Source: Litchfieldella xinjiangensis
GTDB taxonomy: Bacteria; Pseudomonadota; Gammaproteobacteria; Pseudomonadales; Halomonadaceae
Direction: 5' to 3'
Assembly (NCBI RefSeq): GCF_000759345.1
Contig: NZ_JPZL01000001.1
Span: 682,001-746,000, forward strand
DNA: 64,000 nucleotides
The translations under genes and the position numbers were made by a program. Under the pieces are notes generated by a model that saw only the letters and a list, made by a program, of their open reading frames with translations, did not search any database and was not told the DNA's origin. Shown piece after piece: positions 35,730-44,717 of the stretch. Each line of letters opens with the position of its first letter. Positions within the stretch are counted from its first letter, which is position 1.

Positions 35730-36457
35730 AACTCCCCTCCCTCGATTGCCGCGCCGACGATATCGCCATTGATGCCCTTGAACGTACTTTGCATGAATTG
35801 GGCATATCCCCACAGGAACAATGCCAGCGCCAGGCCCATCACTATCGCTCCCGGTAGCCAGAGCAAGAGCACCAGCGGCAAGAGGGCGACACCCAGGTCC
35901 CGCCGTGATAGATCCTGCTGCCACGCCCAGGCGAGCCCCTCGGGACGCGCAGCCGGAACTTCGACCAGCAAGACCACGGCGGCGGTGCGCCCCAGGGCAA
36001 GCAGTGGCACCAACAAACCCAGCGAGACGCCGGCTTCGATCAGGGCCAGCAATAACGCGACTTTCCAGAGCATCAGGAACAGCAAGGCGAGGATGCCGAA
36101 GCTACCCACGTGGGGATCCTTCATGATCGCCCAACGACGCTCGAGCGGCGCATTGCTCCCCAGGGCATCGGCGAGGTCCATCACGCCGTCCAGATGCAGC
36201 CCACCGCTCAAGCCCACCCAGAGCGTGAGTATCGTCAATGCCAACAGGGGGGCGGGCACCCAAGGCTGGAGCGCTTCACCTATCAGAGCGACCAGGGCCC
36301 CGAGCAGGATACCCACCAGTGGATAACAGCGGATCGCCCAGCGCCGCGTGGCCGCTGTCCAGGGGCAGGCCACCGGCACCGGTATCCGAGTCAGGAATTG
36401 AATGGCCAGCACCAATCCATGGCCCGCCTCTCGCAGCGGCAACTTGTCTAATGTCAT
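35681..36457 (-). CDS. cobS: Adenosylcobinamide-GDP ribazoletransferase (cobalamin synthase)
   Basis: 258 residues, a polytopic membrane protein of the CobS/CbiV type. Motifs include FLTRIPVP at the N-terminus, then GGLHLDGVMDLADAL, ALGRTAAV and the IMKDPHVGSFG loop. It joins adenosylcobinamide-GDP and alpha-ribazole(-phosphate) to give adenosylcobalamin. The ATG at 36457 overlaps the cobU stop (ATGA), so upstream extensions are unlikely. Confidence 0.93.
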   Translation of the reverse strand: MTLDKLPLREAGHGLVLAIQFLTRIPVPVACPWTAATRRWAIRCYPLVGILLGALVALIGEALQPWVPAPLLALTILTLWVGLSGGLHLDGVMDLADALGSNAPLERRWAIMKDPHVGSFGILALLFLMLWKVALLLALIEAGVSLGLLVPLLALGRTAAVVLLVEVPAARPEGLAWAWQQDLSRRDLGVALLPLVLLLWLPGAIVMGLALALFLWGYAQFMQSTFKGINGDIVGAAIEGGELWLLMVAWTWWSFVMA

Positions 36458-36999
36458 TCGGGCCTCTTCCAGCACTGTGGCAGGCCGGCCATCACCTGTA
36501 TCACCTCGTCGGCCTCCTGGGCGACCCGGCGATGAACGCCCATCAGGAAATCGAGATAGCGCCATACCTCGGCGTCCTGCGGCGGCAGCCCTTCATTGAT
36601 ATCGTTGGAGACAATCACGAGTGAGACATCGCGTGCCCTGGCCTCGGCCAGGAGTGAGTCGATGATATCCAGCCCACGTGTTTCATCCAGACCTGCCGTG
36701 TACAACACCTGGCTGGCCCAGAGCGTCAGGCAATCGATCAGAACCACGGCGCCAGAGGGCACTTGACCGAGTACGGTATCGAGATGGACTGGCTCCTCGA
36801 GGTTCGACCACCCCTCGCCTCGGCTTTCGCGGTGACGCCGAATACGTGAGGCCATCTCAGGGTCGGCCTGAGCGTCAGGGGCACTGGCGGTCGCCAGGTA
36901 GACCAGCGCCCCGCCGTGCTCACGCTGCCATTGCCGCGCCAGTTGCTCGGCATGGACGCTCTTCCCCGAGCGTGCGCCCCCGCTGATGAAAGCGATCAT
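36454..36999 (-). CDS. cobU: Adenosylcobinamide kinase / phosphate guanylyltransferase
   Basis: 181 residues, the same length as characterised CobU. The P-loop GGARSGKS is intact at residues 6-13, the IRRHRESRG segment contains the guanylylated histidine of the family, and the VSNDINEGLPPQ motif is also present. It phosphorylates adenosylcobinamide and transfers GMP. The ATG at 36999 overlaps the cobD stop by 4 bases. It is the functional copy, with a degenerate relative in the same operon. Confidence 0.93.
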   Translation of the reverse strand: MIAFISGGARSGKSVHAEQLARQWQREHGGALVYLATASAPDAQADPEMASRIRRHRESRGEGWSNLEEPVHLDTVLGQVPSGAVVLIDCLTLWASQVLYTAGLDETRGLDIIDSLLAEARARDVSLVIVSNDINEGLPPQDAEVWRYLDFLMGVHRRVAQEADEVIQVMAGLPQCWKRPE

Positions 37000-38123
37000 G
37001 ACGCTGCCCCTATCCGCGCCAGAGCATCCAATAAACGATCGTTTTCGTCGGGTGAACGCACAGCCACGCGAAGCCATTTACCATCAAGGCCTGCGAAGTT
37101 GCGTGTATGGCGCACCAGGATGCCCTGATGAAGCAACTTCTCGAGCACATCGCCCATCACGCCACGCGTTTCGTCAGCGTGCCGGAACAGTAAAAAGTTC
37201 GTATGGGAGGGCACAACCTGGAAGCCCAGTGAATCCAATCCCCGTTCGAGCCGCGGTCGCTCGTCGGACAGCCAGGCCTGGGTACGCGCCACGAAGTCGC
37301 GGTCGGCCAGTAGCGGTTCTACCAGCCCCGCCGCCAGGGCATTCACGCTCCAGGGCATTTGCAGGGCGGCGATACGCGCCACGTTCTCGGTACTGGCCAG
37401 CAGGTAGCCCAGGCGCAGCCCGGGGATGGCAAAGAGCTTGGTCAACGAGCGCAGCACGATCAGGTTATCAAAGCGCGACAGTAGTGGAATCAGGGATTGA
37501 TCGGGTGAAACGAAATCCATGAAGGCTTCATCGACCACCAACGTGGTTTGCGTTTCTCGCCCCCGTTCAAGCAGTGTCTCGATGATCTCTTGGGAAATCA
37601 CCGTGCCCGTCGGATTGTTGGGACGACACACGAAGATCACGCTGGCGTCGTGCATGGCCGTGAGTGCAGCCTCCAGATCAAGATGAAAATCTTCCGCGCC
37701 CAAGGGGAGCTGCATAATGCCGAGACCGTAGTGACGGCACGCACGTGCATACTCGGCGAAGGTCGGTTCAATGACGAGCGCACCACGCCCCTTCCTCGCA
37801 TGAAGGGCCGCGGCCAGGAATACCGCCTCGACCCCGCCATTGGTGAGGCGAACCTGGGCCTCCGTCACTTCGACCTGCCGAGCGATGGCCCGATGGGCTT
37901 CGGCGTATTCAGGATCGGGGTAATGGGAGAGCGCCCCGATGCCGGACAGCAACTGCTCCGTAAGCCAGCCGGGTGGACCCAGAGGATTGATATTGGCACT
38001 GAAATCCAGCACCTCGCGATCAGGATCGAGTCCGAATTGCATTAACATGGCATCTGGCCGTCCGCCATGCTGCGGCCAGGCCTCGTTCGATTTCCAATGC
38101 ATCGTTTCCCCCCAGCCAGTCAT
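36996..38123 (-). CDS. cobD: Threonine-phosphate decarboxylase
   Basis: 375 residues of PLP-dependent aminotransferase class I/II fold. It makes (R)-1-amino-2-propanol O-phosphate, the linker of the nucleotide loop. The FSANINPLGPP opening is typical of CobD/CobC-type enzymes; the lysine region lies in LIVLRSLTKLFAIPGLRLGY (Schiff-base lysine in SLTK). CRPNNPTGTV is the PLP-phosphate and substrate loop. The ATGA start overlaps the cbiB stop; an internal ATG at 38102 is an alternative. Confidence 0.92.
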   Translation of the reverse strand: MTGWGETMHWKSNEAWPQHGGRPDAMLMQFGLDPDREVLDFSANINPLGPPGWLTEQLLSGIGALSHYPDPEYAEAHRAIARQVEVTEAQVRLTNGGVEAVFLAAALHARKGRGALVIEPTFAEYARACRHYGLGIMQLPLGAEDFHLDLEAALTAMHDASVIFVCRPNNPTGTVISQEIIETLLERGRETQTTLVVDEAFMDFVSPDQSLIPLLSRFDNLIVLRSLTKLFAIPGLRLGYLLASTENVARIAALQMPWSVNALAAGLVEPLLADRDFVARTQAWLSDERPRLERGLDSLGFQVVPSHTNFLLFRHADETRGVMGDVLEKLLHQGILVRHTRNFAGLDGKWLRVAVRSPDENDRLLDALARIGAAS

Positions 38124-39112
38124 GCCCAGCCACGCGCCAAGGCCAAGCTGGCCATCACGAGCAAAAAGACCACCCAGGCGGCATGCATGTAGCTGATTGA
38201 CATCAAAATGTGCGATGCCCGCAACGGGCCAGCTGCGACGCCCATCGTCGCACGGCAGGATACCTCACCGGCGTACCGGTTGATCCCACCGAGTTGCACG
38301 CCAAGTAGCCAGGCCATCATCGCCTCGGGCCAGCCGGCGTTGGGGCTCGGGTGTTTGGGGGCATCCCGAAGCGTGCCTGTCCATGTCTGTCGCCATCCCG
38401 ATGCCGTCGGGGTGAAACGCGACATGAACCAGCCGCCTATCCCCATGCACAGCGCCGTGAGACGCGCGGGAACCCAATTGGCCAGATCGTCTAGCTTGGC
38501 GGAGGCATAGCCGAAATCCCGGTAGCGCTGGCTGCGATACCCAACCATGGAGTCCAGAGTGTTGACCGCCTTGTAGGCCAAGGCCAAGGGAGCGCCACCC
38601 AATAGCGCCCAGAACAAGGGCGCGGTGATGCCATCGACGGTATTCTCGGCCACCGTCTCGACAGTAGCCCGGGTGACCTCGGCCTCATCCATGTCATGGG
38701 TGTCGCGTCCCACGATCATCGAGACCGCCCGTCGGGCATCGACCAGATTGCCCTGCATCAGCGGGACGACAACCGCCCGTGCGGCATCACGTAGTCCCTT
38801 GATGGCCAAGGCGGTGCTCAATAGCCAGACTTCCGCGATTACGCCCAACCAAGGATGAATGCGAGCCAGGACTACAATCGCCCCCCAGGACAGCAGAAAG
38901 GTCATGGCGACCACACTCACCGTCAAGACCAGCCCCTTTATTTTGCGGGCACTGGGCGCCCCCTTGTTCAGCCCGCGTTCAAGAAAGGCGATCAATTTGC
39001 CTATCCCCACGACAGGATGCGGAAGCTGGCGCGGGTCACCGACAAGCAGATCGACCGCTATGGCCACCAGGACCAGCACCAGCAACACAAGATTCAGCGG
39101 GGCATGCGTCAT
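38120..39112 (-). CDS. cbiB: Adenosylcobinamide-phosphate synthase
   Basis: 330 residues, an integral membrane protein of the CbiB family (named CobD in Pseudomonas-type nomenclature). The LVGDPRQLPHPVVGIGKLI segment, the RDTHDMDEAEVTRATVETVAENTVDG motif and the final GGINRYAGE identify it. It condenses adenosylcobyric acid with the aminopropanol (phosphate). It overlaps cobT and cobD by 4 bases each. Confidence 0.93.
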   Translation of the reverse strand: MTHAPLNLVLLVLVLVAIAVDLLVGDPRQLPHPVVGIGKLIAFLERGLNKGAPSARKIKGLVLTVSVVAMTFLLSWGAIVVLARIHPWLGVIAEVWLLSTALAIKGLRDAARAVVVPLMQGNLVDARRAVSMIVGRDTHDMDEAEVTRATVETVAENTVDGITAPLFWALLGGAPLALAYKAVNTLDSMVGYRSQRYRDFGYASAKLDDLANWVPARLTALCMGIGGWFMSRFTPTASGWRQTWTGTLRDAPKHPSPNAGWPEAMMAWLLGVQLGGINRYAGEVSCRATMGVAAGPLRASHILMSISYMHAAWVVFLLVMASLALARGWA

Positions 39113-40164
39113 GAACGCGCGTCTGACCCAGCCACACCCGCCGACGAGAACGTCGCCATTTCGCTCAACATCCGCGTGGCCGCGTCAAGCAAGGGAAAGG
39201 CCAGTGCCGCACCTGAGCCTTCTCCCAACCGCAAGTCCAGATCGAGAAGCGGCGTGGCATCGAGTGACCGCAAGGCGATGTCATGCCCGGGCTCGCATGA
39301 GCGATGACCAAAGATCATGTAACCTCGCGCCGAAGGGGAAAGCCGGCAGGCAACCAGCGCGGCCACAGTGGCAATGAAGCCATCGACCAATACCGGGATG
39401 CGCTGGGATGCAGCCCCTAGGTAGGTACCGGCCATGGCGGCGATTTCAAGCCCGCCCAGACGCGCCAGCACCTCGATAGGTTGACTGGGATCGGCCTGGC
39501 GCGCAGCGATGGCACGCTCGATCACACGTTGCTTATGAACAAGACGCGTTGCATCGATTCCCGTACCTAGACCCACGACGCGGCTCACTGGCTCACCGCT
39601 CAATACCGCTAGCAAGGCACTACTGGCGGTGGTATTGGCTATCCCCATCTCGCCGACGATCAGGCAACGGCACCCCGCCGTGATGGCGCGATCCGCCGCC
39701 TGGATGCCCACCTCGATGGCTCGCGTGGCCTCGTCGAGACTCATGGCATCGACTCGGGTCATGTTGCCGGTCCCCGCGCGTACCTTGGCCGGCACCACGC
39801 CCTGGCCGTCCAGTTCGCCGGCCACACCCACGTCGATGACCTCGAGTCGAGCATCGATCTGGCGTGCAAACACATTGATCGCCGCCCCGCCCGCCACGAA
39901 ATTGGCCACCATCTGTGCCGTCACTTCCTGGGGAAAGGCCGATACCCCCTCTTCGGCAACGCCATGATCGGCCGCGAAAACCAATACGCCCGGTGGCGAG
40001 ACACGAGGAAAGTCCGCCCCAGTCAGGGTGGCGAGCTGCACAGCCAGTGCCTCGAGACGCCCCAGACTCCCCGGGGGCTTGGTCAAGGTATCGAGATAGC
40101 GCTCGACGCGCTTACCCGCGGCAAGGTCGGGAACGGGGATACGGGATAAGGTTGCGTGCAGCAC
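39109..40164 (-). CDS. cobT: Nicotinate-nucleotide:dimethylbenzimidazole phosphoribosyltransferase
   Basis: 351 residues (E. coli CobT 359). It makes alpha-ribazole phosphate from nicotinate mononucleotide and a base. The TKPPGSLGRLE opening, the VFAADHGVAEEGVSAFPQ motif and GEMGIANTTASSALLA are diagnostic. The start is a GTG preceded by AGGAG at five bases; an upstream codon in frame lacks such a site. It leads the third minus-strand cob block and has no riboswitch I can find in the 167 bases before the divergent gene. Confidence 0.94.
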   Translation of the reverse strand: MLHATLSRIPVPDLAAGKRVERYLDTLTKPPGSLGRLEALAVQLATLTGADFPRVSPPGVLVFAADHGVAEEGVSAFPQEVTAQMVANFVAGGAAINVFARQIDARLEVIDVGVAGELDGQGVVPAKVRAGTGNMTRVDAMSLDEATRAIEVGIQAADRAITAGCRCLIVGEMGIANTTASSALLAVLSGEPVSRVVGLGTGIDATRLVHKQRVIERAIAARQADPSQPIEVLARLGGLEIAAMAGTYLGAASQRIPVLVDGFIATVAALVACRLSPSARGYMIFGHRSCEPGHDIALRSLDATPLLDLDLRLGEGSGAALAFPLLDAATRMLSEMATFSSAGVAGSDARS

Positions 40165-40331
40165 GGCCACTCCTGGCTTAGACCGACGTTGGCCCGAATC
40201 GGGGCGAAGCGCCAATGGTAACAAACAACACAAGCGACTTGATAAATGGACAAGTGTCCCTCATCAATCTTCACTAGGAGAAGGAATTCGACGCGGCGCC
40301 CCAAGGCCGCACACCGTAATGAGGAGATCGT

Positions 40332-40799
40332 ATGCGCTTTCAACGAGTCAGGGATCTGGTGAGCTGGGTTGCGGATTACCATGGCAGCCTGGCCGATCAG
40401 TACAGCAAGTTCGCGGCCATCAATTCCCAAGACAGGGTTCGCATGGCGCTCGAGTACGTCGCCGACCATGAGCGCATGATGCAGAAACAGATGCAGACCT
40501 ACCTCGATGAAGATAGCGACCATCAGGGCATCCTAGATACCTGGTTCGACGATCCTGTGGACTTCACCCAACTGCCGCCGATCATCGAGCGACTCGACGA
40601 AGGTAAATGCTGTCAGAGCGTGCAGCAGGTCACCGATACGGTGCTGGAAACACACAAGTCGATCCAGAACATTTATGAATTGCGTGCTGACCGCGCCAAT
40701 GTCGAGAGCGATACCGAATTCTTCGACATGGTTTCCAAGGATCATGACAATGAAGTCAAACGCCTGATCACTAATATTCAGCGCGTCGAAGAGTACTGA
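40332..40799 (+). CDS. Uncharacterised helical protein
   Basis: 155 residues, probably all helical, with many histidine and acidic residues (VADYHGSLADQY, EYVADHERMMQ, VSKDHDNEVKRLI), which could be metal-binding in a ferritin-like four-helix fold, though I cannot confirm one. There is no signal peptide. The ATG follows GAGGAG. It is divergent from the cobT block across 167 bases of intergenic DNA, so any promoter lies there. Function not known. Confidence 0.6.
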   Translation: MRFQRVRDLVSWVADYHGSLADQYSKFAAINSQDRVRMALEYVADHERMMQKQMQTYLDEDSDHQGILDTWFDDPVDFTQLPPIIERLDEGKCCQSVQQVTDTVLETHKSIQNIYELRADRANVESDTEFFDMVSKDHDNEVKRLITNIQRVEEY

Positions 40800-40885
40800 T
40801 CGCACCAAGCGCTCTGGATCGGACATTGTTGGTGGAGCCGCCCCTCCCTATACTGTACGCATAAACAGCATAGGGAGTGTTTCTA

Positions 40886-41962
40886 ATGGCAAGCAAGCCG
40901 CTGATTCCTCAGGTCAGGAAAGGGCGTGGCGCGACCTATGACCCGCACAATCGCTTTGCGCCGACCATCAGCGAAGCCGAGGATGACGGGTGGTGGCAGG
41001 AGACACCCGGTTCGCGCCTGGCGACCGAGGTGCGCGATGAAGCAAGCAAGAGTGCACTCTCCTGGAATCGCTCGCCCGATTTAGGCTTCGACCGTTCGAT
41101 CAACCCGTATCGCGGTTGTGAACATGGCTGCATCTATTGCTACGCCCGTCCCAGCCACGCCTATTGGGACCTGTCTCCGGGGCTCGATTTCGAGACCAAG
41201 CTCATCGCTCGAACGGGGCTCGTGGAGCGATTGCGAGACGAGCTGTGCAAGCCGGGCTATGCGTGTCGGCCCATCAACCTGTCCGGCAATACAGATTGCT
41301 ATCAGCCGCTGGAAGCCAAGCGCCGCACCACGCGAGCCATCCTGGAGCAGCTCCTGGCGTGCCGGCACCCCGTCACCCTGGTGACCAAGAGCGCGCTGAT
41401 CCTGCGCGATATCGACCTGCTAAGTGCCTTGGCAGAGCAGCGCCTGGTGCGCGTTTTCATCAGCCTCACCAGTCTCGATGACGAACTCAAGCGCACCCTC
41501 GAGCCGCGAACCGCATCGCCACGAGCCCGCCTGCGTATCATCAGCGAGCTCGACGCTGCCGGCGTCCCGGTGGGCGCCCTGCTCGCACCGGTAATACCGG
41601 GCCTCAACGATCACGAGATGGAGCAGCTGCTGGAAGCTGCCAGCCAGGCGGGAGCACGTTCCGCCGGATGGGTCATGCTGCGCTTGCCGCATGAAGTGGC
41701 GCCATTGTTCGAAGAATGGCTTACAAGTCACTATCCTGAACGCGCAGGCAAGGTCATGAGCCTGATGCGACAATGCCGAGGAGGAGAAATGTATGACGCT
41801 CAGTTCGGCAAGCGCATGCGTGGCGAAGGGGTCTTTGCCGATCTGCTCAGTCAGCGTTTCGCCAAGGCTAGCCGGCGGCTGGGGTTGAACGATCGAGCGG
41901 AAATGGGGTTGGATTGCTCCCGGTTTCGCCCGCCTCATGTCCAGCCGGACCTCTTCGGGTGA
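40886..41962 (+). CDS. PA0069-type radical SAM protein
   Basis: 358 residues with the radical SAM CxxxCxxC motif in CEHGCIYCYARP at about residue 81, and spore-photoproduct-lyase-like flanks. The C-terminal region has the MYDAQFGKRMRGEG segment typical of this group. The family is widespread in proteobacteria but its substrate is not known to me. The ATG at 40886 has AGGGAG eight bases upstream; a possible upstream in-frame start at 40877 is poorer. It lies between two unrelated genes. Confidence 0.87.
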   Translation: MASKPLIPQVRKGRGATYDPHNRFAPTISEAEDDGWWQETPGSRLATEVRDEASKSALSWNRSPDLGFDRSINPYRGCEHGCIYCYARPSHAYWDLSPGLDFETKLIARTGLVERLRDELCKPGYACRPINLSGNTDCYQPLEAKRRTTRAILEQLLACRHPVTLVTKSALILRDIDLLSALAEQRLVRVFISLTSLDDELKRTLEPRTASPRARLRIISELDAAGVPVGALLAPVIPGLNDHEMEQLLEAASQAGARSAGWVMLRLPHEVAPLFEEWLTSHYPERAGKVMSLMRQCRGGEMYDAQFGKRMRGEGVFADLLSQRFAKASRRLGLNDRAEMGLDCSRFRPPHVQPDLFG

Positions 41963-41992
41963 TCAACGGGTCGTTGCGATCAGGAGAGCTCC

Positions 41993-42298
41993 ATGACAGA
42001 CCACACCATCAGCAAGACGAAGTCGAGTTTCTATCGTCGCCTGTATGTCGCCTACCTGATTGATACGGGTGTGGCACCCAGTGTCCCCGCCCTGATGGAG
42101 GCGACGGGGATGCCCAGGCGTACCGCGCAAGACACCATTCAATCCTTGGGTGAACTGGATATCGTCTGCGAGTTCGAGAAGCGCCCCGGAGCACCGAACA
42201 ATATCGGCCGCTACGTCATTCGAGAGTGGGGCGCGATCAACCGGCGCTGGATCACACACCACCTCGATCACATTCGTGGCTCGCTGGGTTACCCCTGA
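41993..42298 (+). CDS. Small winged-helix-type protein
   Basis: 101 residues with a helix-turn-helix pattern (SVPALMEATGMPRRTAQDTIQSLGELD) and a following beta-type strand, so probably DNA-binding. No effector domain is seen. The ATG at 41993 has GGAGAG nearby. It follows the radical SAM gene by 30 bases in the same direction and precedes the ugp operon, so it might regulate either; target not known. Confidence 0.7.
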   Translation: MTDHTISKTKSSFYRRLYVAYLIDTGVAPSVPALMEATGMPRRTAQDTIQSLGELDIVCEFEKRPGAPNNIGRYVIREWGAINRRWITHHLDHIRGSLGYP

Positions 42299-42300
42299 GT

Positions 42301-42340
42301 GTGTCATGCAAGCGAAACACAACTGTCAATTAGCCGTAAC
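42301..42340 (+). promoter_or_regulatory. Candidate Pho boxes upstream of ugpB
   Basis: CTGTCAA and CCGTAAC are separated by four bases (42323-42340), like the 7-base direct repeat of a PhoB site with a 4-base spacer, and GTGTCAT lies 22 bases (two 11-base repeats) upstream. ugp operons are known members of the Pho regulon in E. coli. The match is imperfect. Confidence 0.4.
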
Positions 42341-42436
42341 TAATCAAGCCTAGCGTGTCTCTCCAGTCAATGCCCGCCTACTTTCCTGGCACGGCATTGT
42401 AACGATGCCCTTCAGGGCGTTAACAAGGAGAGAGAA

Positions 42437-43759
42437 ATGCTGCGTTCCCACCTGACCTCGCTGGCTGTCGGTATTGCGGCTGCCAGCTTGACCCTATCCG
42501 CCAACGCGGCCACCGAAGTGCAATGGTGGCATGCCATGGGGGGCGAACTGGGTGAAATCCTTGAAGGCATCACCCAGGACTTCAATGCCTCACAGGACGA
42601 GTATCGTGTCACCCCCAGCTATCGTGGGAATTACACGGAAACCATGACCGGCGCCATCGCTGCCTTCCGTGCCGGCGAGCAGCCCCATATCCTGCAGGTA
42701 TTCGAAGTCGGTACCGGCACGATGATGAATGCCGATGGAGCGATCTACCCTATCTTTGAGCTGATGGAAGCTCATGGCCGTGGCTTCGATCGCGATGCCT
42801 TCCTGCCGGCCGTAGTCGGTTATTACACCGATACCCGCGGCAACATGCTCTCCTTCCCGTTCAATTCCTCCACACCGATCATGTACTACAACCGCGATGT
42901 CTTCGCGGCAGCGGGTCTCGAGGACAGCGCCCCGCAGACCTGGGAAGAGGTGGCCGCCGCATCCCGGCAGATACGCGAATCCGGCGCCGCGACTTGCGGT
43001 TTCACAACATCATGGCCGAGCTGGGTCATGCTCGAGAACTTCTCGGCCATGCACAACGAGCCGTTGGCGACGCATGAGAATGGCTTTGCCAGCTTGGAGA
43101 CCGAGTTCGTTTTCAATAACGCCTTAGTAACCCGCCATTGGGACAACCTCAAGACATGGCAGGACGAAGGCGTCTTCCGCTGGGGTGGTCCCGGCCCGGG
43201 AGACGATGCTGCCCCCATGTTCTATTCCGGCGAATGCGCCATGTTCTTCGGCTCCTCCGCCGCCCGTGCTGGGGTCATGGCCAATACCGACTTTGAGGTC
43301 GGTTTCGGCATGCAACCCTATTACGACGATGTCGAAGGCGCCCCACAGAACTCGATCATCGGCGGCGCCACCTTGTGGACACTGCAGGGCCACACCGAAG
43401 ACGAGTATGAAGCCGTGGCAGCCTTCTTCGATTATCTCTCCCGGCCCGAGGTTCAAGCGGAGTGGCATCAGCAAACCGGCTACCTGCCGATCACCCAGGC
43501 CGCCTGGGACCTGAGCGCCGAGCAAGGCTACTACGAAGCGAATCCCGGCGCCGATACAGCGCTGCGCCAAATGACCCTGAACGAGCCGACGGAATACTCC
43601 AAGGGGCTACGCTTCGGCAACTTCGTACAGATTCGGGACATCATTTCCGAAGAGATGGAAGCGGTGATGACCGGCAACAAGTCGGGCCAACAAGCCGCCG
43701 ATGACGCTGTCCGCCGTGGCAATGCCTTGCTTCGCGATTTCGAAGCGGCGAATAACTAA
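42437..43759 (+). CDS. ugpB: sn-Glycerol-3-phosphate ABC transporter binding protein
   Basis: 440 residues with a signal peptide ([24 protein letters not shown]) and the UgpB-type mature start [17 protein letters not shown]. It binds glycerol 3-phosphate (and perhaps glycerophosphodiesters) in the periplasm. The [18 protein letters not shown] and [11 protein letters not shown] regions are typical. It leads the ugpBAEC order in this window; the ATG has AAGGAGAG upstream. Confidence 0.92.
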   Translation: MLRSHLTSLAVGIAAASLTLSANAATEVQWWHAMGGELGEILEGITQDFNASQDEYRVTPSYRGNYTETMTGAIAAFRAGEQPHILQVFEVGTGTMMNADGAIYPIFELMEAHGRGFDRDAFLPAVVGYYTDTRGNMLSFPFNSSTPIMYYNRDVFAAAGLEDSAPQTWEEVAAASRQIRESGAATCGFTTSWPSWVMLENFSAMHNEPLATHENGFASLETEFVFNNALVTRHWDNLKTWQDEGVFRWGGPGPGDDAAPMFYSGECAMFFGSSAARAGVMANTDFEVGFGMQPYYDDVEGAPQNSIIGGATLWTLQGHTEDEYEAVAAFFDYLSRPEVQAEWHQQTGYLPITQAAWDLSAEQGYYEANPGADTALRQMTLNEPTEYSKGLRFGNFVQIRDIISEEMEAVMTGNKSGQQAADDAVRRGNALLRDFEAANN

Positions 43760-43769
43760 GCAACTCCCG

Positions 43770-43789
43770 CCCCCGCCACTCGGCGGGGG
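43770..43789 (+). terminator. GC hairpin between ugpB and ugpA
   Basis: A perfect 8-base stem (CCCCCGCC / GGCGGGGG) with a 4-base loop lies 11 bases after ugpB, followed by a T-rich stretch. Such hairpins often stabilise the binding-protein message or partly terminate, giving more binding protein than permease. Confidence 0.55.
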
Positions 43790-43820
43790 GTTCCTTTGCT
43801 CGCGATCGGCTAAGCAAGCT

Positions 43821-44705
43821 ATGCAAACCAAGCAAATGACCTTCCCCAGCCGCTGGCTGCCGTATGCGCTGCTGGCACCCCAAGTCGCCATTACCCTGGT
43901 GTTTTTTCTTTGGCCAGCTAGCCAGGCGCTGTATCAATCGCTGCTTCGCCAGGACGCCTTCGGTCTTCGCACCACATTCGTGGGCCTGGATAATTTCGCC
44001 CGGCTATTCGACGACCCGGGCTATCTCAACGCCGTGTCAGCCACGGCCGTATTTGCAGTGGGAACCACTCTCCTCTCGATGGGCATGGCGCTACTTCTGG
44101 CAGCGACAGTCAACCGCATGCTGCGCTCCCGCGAGAGCTACACCACCCTGCTGGTATGGCCCTATGCCATCGCACCGGCCATTGCCGGTGTGCTCTGGTG
44201 GTTCATCTTCAACCCCTCGATAGGCATCGTGCCGTATATCCTGGAAATACTGGGCTACCGGTGGAATCATCGCACCTCAGGGAGCGATGCCATGTTACTG
44301 GTGATCTTCGCTGCCGCCTGGAAGCAGATTTCCTATAATTTCCTGTTCTTTCTCGCCGGGTTGCAATCGATACCCCAGTCATTGATCGAAGCGGCCGCCA
44401 TCGATGGGGCCAGCCCGTTCAAACGATTCTGGACCATTGTCTTCCCACTGCTCTCCCCCACGACCTTCTTTCTCATGGTGGTCAACGTGGTCTATGCCAT
44501 GTTCGATACCTTTGGGGTCATTCATGCCACCACTCAAGGTGGGCCAGCCCAAGCGACGAACATTCTCGTCTACAAGGTTTATGCCGACGGGTTCGTGGGG
44601 CTCAACCTCGGCTCCTCCGCGGCGCAGTCAGTCATCCTGATGGCAATCGTGGTGGTGCTGACCGTGATCCAGTTCCGCTTCATCGAGCGTCGCGTCAATT
44701 ACTGA
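43821..44705 (+). CDS. ugpA: sn-Glycerol-3-phosphate ABC transporter permease UgpA
   Basis: 294 residues with about six membrane segments of the MalF-like type. The EAA-loop region [24 protein letters not shown] is intact at about residues 190-212, which contacts the ATPase. The ATG at 43821 has no strong site; ATG at 43836 is an alternative. It forms the channel with UgpE. Confidence 0.9.
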   Translation: MQTKQMTFPSRWLPYALLAPQVAITLVFFLWPASQALYQSLLRQDAFGLRTTFVGLDNFARLFDDPGYLNAVSATAVFAVGTTLLSMGMALLLAATVNRMLRSRESYTTLLVWPYAIAPAIAGVLWWFIFNPSIGIVPYILEILGYRWNHRTSGSDAMLLVIFAAAWKQISYNFLFFLAGLQSIPQSLIEAAAIDGASPFKRFWTIVFPLLSPTTFFLMVVNVVYAMFDTFGVIHATTQGGPAQATNILVYKVYADGFVGLNLGSSAAQSVILMAIVVVLTVIQFRFIERRVNY

Positions 44706-44717
44706 GGAGTGTGTGAA

